A DNA stretch of 64,000 nucleotides from the NCBI GenBank assembly GCA_026986775.1, contig JALSNX010000001.1:124001-188000 (forward strand), read 5' to 3'. A model generated the notes under the pieces. The model was given only the letters and a program-made list of their open reading frames with translations. It did no database searches and was not told where the DNA came from. The DNA comes from Caldifarciminota bacterium (GTDB lineage Bacteria > Hydrothermota > Hydrothermia > UBA1063 > CAJXJZ01). A program made the position numbers and the translations under genes. Positions 34,555-42,460 of this stretch are shown in pieces (position 1 is the stretch's first letter; each line of letters begins with the position of its first letter).

Positions 34555-35529
34555 GTGAAAAGAACTTTTGATGTTTTTAAACTCCACTTTCGCTCGCCCC
34601 TGCATGTCGGAATAGAAGGCCCCTGGAACGAAGATGCCCTGAACTTTATCCACAGTGATACGATTATGGGCGCGCTCTTTGCGCTCGCGGTAAAAGTGAA
34701 GCCCTCGCTTTGTGAGCCATTAAAAGAAGGCAGGATAAAGGTTTCGTCGGCTTTTCCATTCTCCGAAAGTTCTTATTTTCTGCCCACACTGCTTTTGAGA
34801 CCGGACAGCCTTTTTGAAGTCAGTGAAAGTGATTATCAGCTCTGGAAAAAGCTTAAAAAATTGCAGTTTTTGCCATTAGAGTGGCTCAAAAGGATTCTCA
34901 AGGGCGAAAAAATAGCCGTTTTTGAGAGGGATATTGAAAGCGTATCCGGGACGTTAAATGGGATATTCAAATTCCGTGTTGCTCCCAAAGTTGCACTTGG
35001 AAGAATCACGCAGAATTCAAACATTTATCATTACGGAGAGATTCACTTTGATAAAGGCGGACTTTTCATCATGGCAGAATTTGAAGATGAGGGTCTGAGA
35101 ATAGATTTTTCAGGGCTTTTGAAACTGCTTGGCGATGAGGGAATCGGCGGCAGGCGAACCGCAGGTTACGGCCTTTTTGATGTTGAAAAGGATAAAATTG
35201 AAATTGAAGTCCCTGAAGACGCAAATTTTCATCTTCTGCTTTCACTTTACTGGCCACCTGACGACGAGAGGTCAAACGGGCTTCTTAAAAACTCGGCTTA
35301 CAAACTTATAAGGCGAACGGGGTGGTTTCTGCTTGATGATGGGCGGTCGCTCCGCAAAAGGCCCGTGTGGATGTTTCAGGAGGGCTCGGTTTTGAGCGCA
35401 AGGCCGAAGGGCGGCGCAGTGGATGTTACACCGTTATCCATATCAGACAAAAGGGTTTTAAGATTTGGGTTTGCATTCACCATTCCCATGAGGAGGAGCG
35501 ATGCCGATTTACAAATTCAAAAAGATTGA
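34555..35529 (+). CDS. csm4: Csm4 (type III-A Cas5-like subunit)
   Basis: A 324-aa RAMP protein that holds the crRNA handle beside Csm1. FKLHFRSPLHVGIEGPWN with FIHSDTIMGALFALAVK and LGDEGIGGRRTAGYGLF are typical. The start is GTG after TGGAGG. The end (RVLRFGFAFTIPM...) overlaps the next small gene by 29 bases. Confidence 0.92.
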   Translation: MKRTFDVFKLHFRSPLHVGIEGPWNEDALNFIHSDTIMGALFALAVKVKPSLCEPLKEGRIKVSSAFPFSESSYFLPTLLLRPDSLFEVSESDYQLWKKLKKLQFLPLEWLKRILKGEKIAVFERDIESVSGTLNGIFKFRVAPKVALGRITQNSNIYHYGEIHFDKGGLFIMAEFEDEGLRIDFSGLLKLLGDEGIGGRRTAGYGLFDVEKDKIEIEVPEDANFHLLLSLYWPPDDERSNGLLKNSAYKLIRRTGWFLLDDGRSLRKRPVWMFQEGSVLSARPKGGAVDVTPLSISDKRVLRFGFAFTIPMRRSDADLQIQKD

Positions 35530-35755
35530 GGACCTCCAGAAGGTGGTTTTGAAAGGCAAGGTGCCCGGTGAATTCAACTTTTTCCCGGATAAAGATTACT
35601 ACCACAGGGTGTTTTTTGAGCTTGACCTTCTCGTTCATGTTGACCTGCCGCGGGGCGTCTTCAAGTTTAAGACCTTAAAGGAGGCAGACGAATGGCTCAT
35701 GAGGCGTCTGGCGGAGCAGGCATTGAAAAAATTAGAGGAGAAAAATCATGGGTGA
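35501..35755 (+). CDS. Unknown 84-aa protein inserted between csm4 and csm5
   Basis: A small protein with a strong GAGGAGG site, overlapping csm4 by 29 bases and csm5 by eight. It starts MPIYKFKKIEDLQKVV and has PRGVFKFKTLKEADEWLMRR, a motif I associate with small uncharacterised proteins of thermophiles of the form PRGVF-x-F-x-(T/S)-x-x-E-A. It is soluble, basic and half helical. It is not a standard Csm subunit. Translational coupling on both sides argues for production together with the complex, perhaps as an accessory or a leftover antitoxin-like protein. Confidence 0.65.
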   Translation: MPIYKFKKIEDLQKVVLKGKVPGEFNFFPDKDYYHRVFFELDLLVHVDLPRGVFKFKTLKEADEWLMRRLAEQALKKLEEKNHG

Positions 35756-36899
35756 GTTTCTGTTGAAAAAGCATTACAGACTAAAACTCCTTTCGCCGCT
35801 CCACATAGGTGGAAGCGAAAGGATTCCCTTTTACATGATATTCTGTAACGGCAAAAGGTGTTATATCTTTGACGAGATACGCTTCGGTGAGGCGCTTTAT
35901 AATAGAAGTCCACAGTTTGCTGACAGATTCATCCAGCTCGCAGGCAGGGAAAGGGCAAATCTTGCCGATTTCCTGCATGAAATCTTCAGGGGAAACAACA
36001 AGGGCCTGATTGATTTTGTTGAAGGCGCAAAGGCATACAGCGCAGAGGCAAAGGCACGGCCAAAAAGGGAACTGCATCCTTTTATCAGAGATTCGCTTTA
36101 CCGCCCTTATGTGCCCGGAACTTCCATAAAGGGTGCTCTGCGCACAGCGGTTATGTATGTGATGCTAAAAAGGATGGACGAAGTAGAAAGGCAGAGACTC
36201 CTTGTTGATTTCGTTGAAAGAAAACTGGGTGAAATAAAAAGAGATGCAAGGAGTGGACAGCGTCGGTTTCTGAGAAGGCAGGAAATCTGGTTTGGCCAGG
36301 AACTTGAGACTTCTTTGATGTGGAAATACTTCTTTGACGAGGCTGTCGGAAAGTTTGACCCTCATTCTGACATCATGAGGGCAGTTAAGGTCTCGGATAC
36401 TCAGCCGCTTGAGCCTGATTCGCCCGTGATTGAAGAAGTTGATGTTTATAATCGTGGATATGCCACAGGGATAAAGATTTATGTGGAGACACTGCCTGCA
36501 GGCACTGAGCTTGAGTTCACCATAACCTATGACATGAAACTACTTGAGCGGTTCAGAACCCACACAAAAGAGAGGTTCGGGATACCGATGTCTGAGATTG
36601 TCGGTTTCCTTACCGAGCCTATAAAGACACTTAAAGAGTTCACAAAGGACCTTCTGGATTATGAAAGGAAGCGGATAAAAGACGGGTTCACCTATCAGTT
36701 TACCGGTGAGCCCAACATAAATCTTGGCTGGGGCGGTGGACTTCTTTCCAAAACAGTTGACTTACTTCTTCCAGAGCCCGAGAGGGCAGAGATTTTAAAA
36801 CTGTTCAAGCGCCGCCGCCCGTATTACCATGCACCCTCCAGCCGAAGACTAACAAAAGACCGAAGACCCCTGGGCTGGGGAAAGGTTGAGGAGGTGTGA
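35748..36899 (+). CDS. csm5: Csm5 (type III-A RAMP subunit)
   Basis: A 383-aa Cas7-group subunit capping the crRNA 3' end. The start KKHYRLKLLSPLHIGGSERIPF, YVPGTSIKGALRTAVMYVML and the C-terminal NLGWGGGLLSKTVDLLL with RRLTKDRRPLGWGKVEEV are typical of Csm5. No truncation is visible. Confidence 0.93.
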   Translation: MGEFLLKKHYRLKLLSPLHIGGSERIPFYMIFCNGKRCYIFDEIRFGEALYNRSPQFADRFIQLAGRERANLADFLHEIFRGNNKGLIDFVEGAKAYSAEAKARPKRELHPFIRDSLYRPYVPGTSIKGALRTAVMYVMLKRMDEVERQRLLVDFVERKLGEIKRDARSGQRRFLRRQEIWFGQELETSLMWKYFFDEAVGKFDPHSDIMRAVKVSDTQPLEPDSPVIEEVDVYNRGYATGIKIYVETLPAGTELEFTITYDMKLLERFRTHTKERFGIPMSEIVGFLTEPIKTLKEFTKDLLDYERKRIKDGFTYQFTGEPNINLGWGGGLLSKTVDLLLPEPERAEILKLFKRRRPYYHAPSSRRLTKDRRPLGWGKVEEV

Positions 36900-37029
36900 T
36901 AAGGCGTGGAATTATTGAAGTTAGGGAATGGGATCCATAACACGGTTACCTTATGTTTAAATTGTTAATGGGAACAAAGTCAATTAAAATTAAAGGTGCT
37001 GGGTTTAATTTTTGAACATGATAGGAGAT

Positions 37030-37171
37030 ATGGATAGAGAAAAAATTTATGAAAAGCTTGTGGACATCCTGAAAAAGTATGGAGTTAAGAAAATTGCGGT
37101 TTTTGGCTCCTTTGCAGGGGGGAGACATTGTCAGCGAGATTAAGAAAGATTTGAAGGTTATATACAAATGA
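37030..37171 (+). pseudogene. Remnant of an MNT-type nucleotidyltransferase (antitoxin)
   Basis: An AGGAG site and ATG at 37030 begin MDREKIYEKLVDILKKYGV followed by KKIAVFGSFAGG, the start of a minimal nucleotidyltransferase. The frame then ends at 37141. In another frame the tail DIVSEIKKDLKVIYK follows at once, matching the usual MNT C-terminus. The middle, with the catalytic D-x-D, is deleted. The gene is dead. Confidence 0.7.
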
Positions 37172-37230
37172 CCAAAAGGGACATTATATGTCTCAAGCAC
37201 ATTCAGGAGATTTTAAAGGAGGAGGGTTAA
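37168..37230 (+). pseudogene. Remnant of a HEPN (DUF86-like) toxin
   Basis: A 20-codon frame (MTKRDIICLKHIQEILKEEG) overlapping the MNT remnant by ATGA. TKRD-x-x-x-x-L-x-x-I-x-E-I is the typical start of DUF86 HEPN toxins, which are 110-140 aa. Nothing further of it survives before csx1. Confidence 0.6.
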
Positions 37231-37234
37231 AAAT

Positions 37235-38593
37235 ATGAGAATACTTGTCGCTCCATGGGGCTGGCCAAAAAATTATGGAAAATCTAAATATCGTATTGGT
37301 GAGAAATTGATACCATCCAAGACATCAACTGGAGCCTTGAAAAAATATTTTAAGCCAGACCATACATTTGTCATTGTGCAGGATAGCCTTGCAGTATATT
37401 ATCCTGAAACTTTTGAAGCTGAAAACTACCTCAAATTATCCCAATCCCTGCGCAATTTTTTGATAAACGACTATTTTTCAAATGAGGAATTCCTGCCCGA
37501 CTTTAGTCCTAAGGTTGACAAGATTTTGATAGCCCCCAATGTTGGAAGTTTTACAAACAGAGACAAAAATAAACCAGCAAAATTAACCATTAAAGGCAAA
37601 ATGAGTGACTATTACTACTGGGCGTTATACAACCTTTCTCGTTTAATTATTGACAAAAGCATTCAGACGGATGAACTTACACTTATTCTTGACACCACTC
37701 ACGGACAAAATTTTATGCTTTACCTCACATTTTCGGCTCTATACAACATTGCTGCGATACTTTCCTTGAAATTTACGAACAAAATCAAACTTGAAATTTA
37801 CAATGCAGACCCTTATCTGGAAGAGGCCACTTACCTTGAGATAAACCTTGTCAGGGAACTTTACCCAAAATTTCAGATGACTTTGAAGTTCAGTCCACAT
37901 GGATTTTTGCCGCTAAAAGTCAATAAAAGCACGGTCAGTCAGGAGGAGCTGAAAAAACTCTCAAAAGAAATTCAGAGTTCTTTTCGAACAAACGAGAAAC
38001 TATATAAAGAAACTTTTCTCCCGTTTCTTGGTGCCTTCACTCAGGGAATTGTTCATGGAGTAATGCATTTCTTTCCGCCTGATACAGATGATCTGGAGGA
38101 TACAATTTGTGAATTTTACAACAAGAAAATCCAGCTTATTCCTCAGGGCGAGAATCATTCGATGGTAGTCTCAAGAAGACTGTATTTTACGGAGTTTTTT
38201 GAAGCTTTGATATATGTCCGCAACCTGAGAACGGTTATGGAATCCATTGGTATTCGTAAGAAAGAAGAGGTGAGCCTGGCAGAGATTCGCCAGTGGGCAG
38301 AAGAGCTTTATGAGGAGTTTCCGGTAGTTCATGCAAGAACCCTGTATGAATTGGATGACCTTAAAAGGAAGATAATTCCCCAAAAAGTTATTTCTGAATT
38401 TAATGAGTGGAAATCCTATGGTAAGTGCGTGGCAGGGATAAACATTCATAAGCGTAACTTTTTTGCTCATGCCGGATTTTCGGAAAATTCAATTGAAGTT
38501 AAAAAATTGGACAACGATTTTCAAATCAGGTTTTGTAAGCATGCTATGAGCATCATTTTGAATTACTTAAAAGAAACCGTGAGTAAATCTTAG
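37235..38593 (+). CDS. csx1: Csx1-type CARF-HEPN ribonuclease
   Basis: A 452-aa type III accessory effector. The CARF part starts ILVAPWGWPKNYGKSKYRIG and has LDTTHGQNFM at residues 152-161, the ligand-binding signature of this branch. The HEPN active site is R-N-F-F-A-H (Arg407, His412). On binding cyclic oligoadenylate made by Cas10, such proteins cut RNA non-specifically. A GGAGG site precedes the ATG. It probably serves both Cas10 proteins of the locus. Confidence 0.92.
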   Translation: MRILVAPWGWPKNYGKSKYRIGEKLIPSKTSTGALKKYFKPDHTFVIVQDSLAVYYPETFEAENYLKLSQSLRNFLINDYFSNEEFLPDFSPKVDKILIAPNVGSFTNRDKNKPAKLTIKGKMSDYYYWALYNLSRLIIDKSIQTDELTLILDTTHGQNFMLYLTFSALYNIAAILSLKFTNKIKLEIYNADPYLEEATYLEINLVRELYPKFQMTLKFSPHGFLPLKVNKSTVSQEELKKLSKEIQSSFRTNEKLYKETFLPFLGAFTQGIVHGVMHFFPPDTDDLEDTICEFYNKKIQLIPQGENHSMVVSRRLYFTEFFEALIYVRNLRTVMESIGIRKKEEVSLAEIRQWAEELYEEFPVVHARTLYELDDLKRKIIPQKVISEFNEWKSYGKCVAGINIHKRNFFAHAGFSENSIEVKKLDNDFQIRFCKHAMSIILNYLKETVSKS

Positions 38594-38603
38594 GAGGTAA
38601 ACT

Positions 38604-38984
38604 ATGCTTATACTCAACTTTTCGCATCCCCTGACTGATGAACAAATTGGTCAAATTCAGGAGATAACGGGTCAGAAAATTGATGAAGTCAGGCAGATAC
38701 AGACACATTTTGACAACGAAAAGCCATTTGATGAGCAGGTGGAAGAGGTTATAAAGGCGTGTAATCTCACATCTCTGGAGTGGCAAACCCTTCCCACTCT
38801 TATCGTGCCGCCGGCGTTTAACTTTATCGCCGTAACTCTCCTTGCCGCACTTCACGGTCTTATAGGCTACTTTCCGCCTGTTATTCGCCTTAAACCCGTC
38901 AAAGACACGGTTCCCCCACGGTTTGAAGTCGCCGAGATAATAAATCTCCAGCAGGTAAGAGAAAAATTTCGGCAAAAAAGATAG
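38604..38984 (+). CDS. csx15: Csx15-like type III accessory protein
   Basis: A 126-aa protein whose start MLILNFSHPLTDEQIGQI, central EWQTLPTLIVPPAFNF, LLAALHGLIGYFPPVIRL and PPRFEVAEIINLQ match what I know as Csx15. Csx15 is a small type III accessory predicted to bind or remove the cyclic oligoadenylate signal. Its position right after csx1 fits a role in damping that effector. A GGAGG site is present; the operon ends here. Confidence 0.75.
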   Translation: MLILNFSHPLTDEQIGQIQEITGQKIDEVRQIQTHFDNEKPFDEQVEEVIKACNLTSLEWQTLPTLIVPPAFNFIAVTLLAALHGLIGYFPPVIRLKPVKDTVPPRFEVAEIINLQQVREKFRQKR

Positions 38985-38994
38985 CGTATTTTAT

Positions 38995-39023
38995 TTGACA
39001 GTAATTGATAACTGCTTTATAAT
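38995..39023 (+). promoter_or_regulatory. Promoter of the type I-B operon
   Basis: TTGACA at 38995-39000, 17-base spacer, TATAAT at 39018-39023. It separates the I-B genes from the type III block and allows independent control. The predicted transcript has about 118 bases before cas8b, which contain a 32-codon reading frame. Confidence 0.85.
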
Positions 39024-39046
39024 TAACTAATACAGGAGTTTAGGGG

Positions 39047-39145
39047 GTGAAGACAAACGCTATAGATTCAGATAAACTCCAATTCACAGGCAACTGGTTT
39101 ATAAACTTGGGAATATTGGTTTTTGTGAATTTAATGGAGGATTGA
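39047..39145 (+). CDS. 32-aa ORF resembling the N-terminus of a Cst1/Cas8b1-type protein
   Basis: A GTG start eight bases after AGGAG (39034-39038). The product contains QFTGNWFINLGILVFVNLME, close to the beginning of CXXC-CXXC type Cas8b1/Cst1 proteins (…DWF-x-NAGI-x-GF…). It ends three bases before the cas8b ATG, inside the cas8b ribosome site. It looks like the surviving head of a replaced cas8 gene, or a tiny coupled peptide. The similarity is by memory of the family pattern. Confidence 0.5.
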   Translation: MKTNAIDSDKLQFTGNWFINLGILVFVNLMED

Positions 39146-39147
39146 GC

Positions 39148-40890
39148 ATGATAGCAACACTTATTCAAATCGGTAAAGCCATGAGAGACGCCTATCCCAT
39201 GCCATTTGTTGAAGTTCCTTACAAAGGAGTTAGAGAGAGCATGGATGAGCCTAAAGTAATTGTAGTAGAATTAGATAATCGTGAAGGGAGTCTAAGCCTT
39301 AAAAAGATTTATCTGGCTGACTACAGTGTCGAAGATGCCAAAAACAAATATTTTTTCAGGTCCGGGAAATCTAAAGGGGCCGCACCGACTTTGAGCTTTA
39401 AATTACCTCCGAAATCTTCTACACTTAGAGAGCGACTTAAGGTTTTAAATAATCTTGGTTATAGATCAAATGAGGAAGAGTTGTCAATTCGAATAGAGGA
39501 ATTTGCTGACAGATTAAGGAAAGAAAAAGCTATTGGGAAGAATGTACTGGTGGTTTTGAAAATTGATGGGAAATGGCCTTCTGAAAACGAGAGGCTGGTA
39601 ACGGGTTTTATAGAAGAAACTTTGAGAAATCTTGGTGACAATAAATTCCGCAAATTCTGGAAAGTTGAGTCTATCTGTCATGGCTGTGGTCAAAAAAAGA
39701 TAGTTTATGGTGGAGTGGGGGATCTGTTGAAGTTTTATACTGTAGATAAGTATGGATACGCACCTTCATTAAATCCCAAGTATGCATGGAAACAGTATGG
39801 TTTGTGTAAAGAGTGTATACTTGACCTTGAAAGAGGAAAAAGGACAGTAGATGAGTTTCTGAAGTGGAATTTCTATGGAAAAGAGTTCTGGCTGTTACCT
39901 GTATCAACAGGGAATCTAAGAACGACACTTGAAGAATTCAAAAATTTTTATTCTGAAATAAAAGGGAGAGCTCACAAAGAAGGGTATGAGTCTATCGAGG
40001 ACAGATTGATTTACGAAGCCTCGGTCAGGGAAGAGGTAACTTTTTACCATTTTGTGTTTGTGAAAGCTGAAAATCAAGCATTTAGAATTCTCTTACATAT
40101 AGAAGAAGTTCTTCCCTCAGTGCTTGCGCAGTATGTTTACACAAAGAGAGAAGTTGAAGATGATTTCAATAGCTTTCTCCACGAATTTATTAACGATAAG
40201 GAAGGCTTCAGGTTTAATTTCTTTACATCATCAGATTTAAAGGCTACGAAGCAAAAAACCGGTTTCACAGATGAGGACTTTTTTATGCTTGTTGATAAAG
40301 TTTTCAGGCGCTCGCCTGTGGATGAGAGATATTTGATTTCAAAGGCTATATCCCGAATAAGCAAGGACATGGCTGAGGCAGGCGAACATGCCAGGATTCC
40401 ACGGTGGTCAGTTCTTGAAACCCTGCTATCGCTTGAGTTTTTGCTTAAATGGGGCATACTTAAAAGAAAAACTGGAGGTGTTGAGATGAGCAGTTTACCA
40501 TATGCAGAATTTTTTGAGAGGCATGGTGACTTCTTTAATCATCCGGCAAAAAGGGCGCTTGTCTTGCTCGGCGTGATCGTACAAAAGTTTTTGAACTATC
40601 AATACAAAGAGCGCAATTCAACGCCATTTATGAAGGTCCTGAAAAATCTCCGTCTTGACCAGAAGGATGTGCACTCAATCTTTACCGCCCTACAGAACAA
40701 GATGAACGAATACGGGATTGGACACTGGTGGCCTGAACTCCGTGAAGGGATAAGTTTATATTTTATTGAGGGTGGCGATAAATGGCCTCTATCCCCTGAC
40801 GAAATCGGATTCTACATCGCAGTGGGAATGTCTCTCCATTCGCATCCAATCTTTGGAAGAAGCGAAGAAGGAAAATCTGATAATGAATGA
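39148..40890 (+). CDS. cas8b: Cas8b, TM1802 type (type I-B large subunit)
   Basis: A 580-aa protein. The ATG at 39148 follows GGAGG. The start IATLIQIGKAMRDAYPMPF and the general layout match the TM1802 branch of Cas8b. A zinc-finger is suggested by CHGCGQKK and CKECILDLERGK near residues 177-225. Cas8b recognises the PAM and the crRNA handle in Cascade. It is followed not by cas7 but by an MNT/HEPN pair; the stop overlaps the MNT start by eight bases. Confidence 0.85.
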   Translation: MIATLIQIGKAMRDAYPMPFVEVPYKGVRESMDEPKVIVVELDNREGSLSLKKIYLADYSVEDAKNKYFFRSGKSKGAAPTLSFKLPPKSSTLRERLKVLNNLGYRSNEEELSIRIEEFADRLRKEKAIGKNVLVVLKIDGKWPSENERLVTGFIEETLRNLGDNKFRKFWKVESICHGCGQKKIVYGGVGDLLKFYTVDKYGYAPSLNPKYAWKQYGLCKECILDLERGKRTVDEFLKWNFYGKEFWLLPVSTGNLRTTLEEFKNFYSEIKGRAHKEGYESIEDRLIYEASVREEVTFYHFVFVKAENQAFRILLHIEEVLPSVLAQYVYTKREVEDDFNSFLHEFINDKEGFRFNFFTSSDLKATKQKTGFTDEDFFMLVDKVFRRSPVDERYLISKAISRISKDMAEAGEHARIPRWSVLETLLSLEFLLKWGILKRKTGGVEMSSLPYAEFFERHGDFFNHPAKRALVLLGVIVQKFLNYQYKERNSTPFMKVLKNLRLDQKDVHSIFTALQNKMNEYGIGHWWPELREGISLYFIEGGDKWPLSPDEIGFYIAVGMSLHSHPIFGRSEEGKSDNE

Positions 40891-41212
40891 AAGAGAAGTT
40901 AGAAAACTCATAAAATCTATAGTTCGAAGCGAACAGGAGGCAGAGGGTTTCAAAGTTGAAAGAATTATCCTTTTTGGAAGTCGTGCACGAGGCAATTATG
41001 ACGAATTAAGTGATTGGGACATATTTGTAATAGTGAATAAAAACCTGGATTTCCCGCGCAAAAGAAAGTTAGCTTCTAAGATTCGCAGGAAACTTGCTTT
41101 GTTTGACATCGCTATCGGCATAATCATCAAATCCAGAACAGATGTAGAGATGCAGAAGGACAAAGTTGGATACATAGCTTACTATGCACTACGAGAAGGG
41201 ATCGAAATATGA
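40883..41212 (+). CDS. MNT-type nucleotidyltransferase (antitoxin) inside the I-B operon
   Basis: A 109-aa minimal nucleotidyltransferase. The motif VERIILFGSRARGNYDELSDWDIFVIV contains the G-S-x(10)-D-x-D core, complete with both aspartates. The start at 40883 overlaps cas8b; the frame is open to 40766. MntA proteins neutralise HEPN partners by AMPylation. The partner gene follows with a four-base overlap. The active site looks functional, although the HEPN partner is short. Confidence 0.85.
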   Translation: MNEREVRKLIKSIVRSEQEAEGFKVERIILFGSRARGNYDELSDWDIFVIVNKNLDFPRKRKLASKIRRKLALFDIAIGIIIKSRTDVEMQKDKVGYIAYYALREGIEI

Positions 41213-41463
41213 ACGAAGACGATGTAAAAAAATGGATTTTCAAGGCAGAAAACGATTTTGTCATTGACGAACTAACCGATTACGCCATCAATGTCAGATA
41301 CGGCGATGAATTTTACTTTCCTTCTGTTGAGGAGGCCAAAGAAGCTTTGAGGCTTGCGGAGATTACCAGAAATTTTGTCCTGAATGCATTTAAAAAACTG
41401 GGGGTCAGTTTTGATCCCGAAAAGATTTTGAAGGAGGTGCGTGATGAGCTATCTCAAAAATAG
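41209..41463 (+). CDS. Shortened HEPN-domain protein (toxin partner of MNT)
   Basis: An 84-aa protein. The N-terminus VKKWIFKAENDF and the C-terminal LTDYAINVRYGDEFYFPSVEEAKEAL are those of a PF05168 HEPN protein, usually about 130 aa. The roughly 50 residues normally between them (the QAAEKYLKALL-type helices) are absent without a frame break. The toxin fold should be damaged. It overlaps cas7 by 20 bases. Confidence 0.75.
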   Translation: MNEDDVKKWIFKAENDFVIDELTDYAINVRYGDEFYFPSVEEAKEALRLAEITRNFVLNAFKKLGVSFDPEKILKEVRDELSQK

Positions 41464-42460
41464 GTCAGAGTTTTTGTTTCTCTACGATGTCAGGGACGCC
41501 AACCCCAACGGCGATCCGATTGACGAAAACAAACCAAGAATAGATGAAGAAACTGGCCAGGTGCTAGTTACCGATGTGAGACTGAAGAGAACGATAAGGG
41601 ATTACCTTTTGAAGTTAATAAGCAACAATGATGTTCGCCTCAAAGGACAGGATATATTCGTTAAAGAAGTTAGAGACGAAGAAGGCTATCTTTACGATGC
41701 TAAAACTCGTGCAAAAGAATTCGTTGGAGATAAAGAAGGTAAATTCCATGAACTTAAAGAAACTGTCAGAAAAGAAGTAACAAATCAGTGTATAGATGTG
41801 AGATTATTCGGTGCTGTAATTCCTATTGAATTTAAGGTAAAAGGAAAAGAAAAACCTGAGACAGGTTCAGTAATAATGACTGGTCCGGTTCAATTTCGAT
41901 TTGGGCGTTCTTTGCATAGAATTGAGCTGAATTTCATTAAAGGCACTGGAGCTTTTGCTGACAAGTATGACGAAAAAAACAAAAAAGCCCAATTCACTTT
42001 CCGCGAAGAATGGATTGTGCCTTATGCCCTAATCGCATTTCACGGTGTAGCCAACGAGTATGCCGCCCAGACCACACATCTCACGGAAGACGACCTCAAT
42101 CTCATGGTTGAAGCTATGTGGAATGGGACAAAGGACCTGATTACCCGCAGCAAATTTGGCCAGATGCCAAGACTACTCCTCAGAATCGTTTACAAAGAAG
42201 GGGCGGACTTTTACATTGGCGAACTCGACAAACTGGTCAAATGGGTGCCGGAGAACGGCCTTCGCGAAGAGCAGGTAAGAGACATCACACAGGGAACCCT
42301 TGAGGTTGAAGAGCTTTTGAAAGCCTTAGAAAAGCACAGGGACAGGATTGATCGTGTGGAGATCGCAATTCACGAACGCCTCAAGACAAATCCTGAACTC
42401 GTGGAAGCCCTAAAAGCCAAACTCGGTGAAGAAAAAATCAAACTGCTTCCACTATCATGA
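41444..42460 (+). CDS. cas7: Cas7 (type I-B backbone, Csh2/TM1801 type)
   Basis: A 338-aa Cascade backbone subunit. The start SYLKNRSEFLFLYDVRDANPNGDP with PRIDEETGQVLVTDVRLKRTIRDYL is the hallmark of Csh2. RLFGAVIP and QFRFGRSLHRIEL follow. ATG 41444 has GGAGG upstream. It overlaps cas5 by four bases. Confidence 0.94.
   Translation: MSYLKNRSEFLFLYDVRDANPNGDPIDENKPRIDEETGQVLVTDVRLKRTIRDYLLKLISNNDVRLKGQDIFVKEVRDEEGYLYDAKTRAKEFVGDKEGKFHELKETVRKEVTNQCIDVRLFGAVIPIEFKVKGKEKPETGSVIMTGPVQFRFGRSLHRIELNFIKGTGAFADKYDEKNKKAQFTFREEWIVPYALIAFHGVANEYAAQTTHLTEDDLNLMVEAMWNGTKDLITRSKFGQMPRLLLRIVYKEGADFYIGELDKLVKWVPENGLREEQVRDITQGTLEVEELLKALEKHRDRIDRVEIAIHERLKTNPELVEALKAKLGEEKIKLLPLS

Noticed and set aside
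36900-37029. Possible small gene after csm5
   Set aside because: A 20-codon GTG frame exists but has no ribosome site or recognisable sequence; treated as spacer before the MNT remnant.
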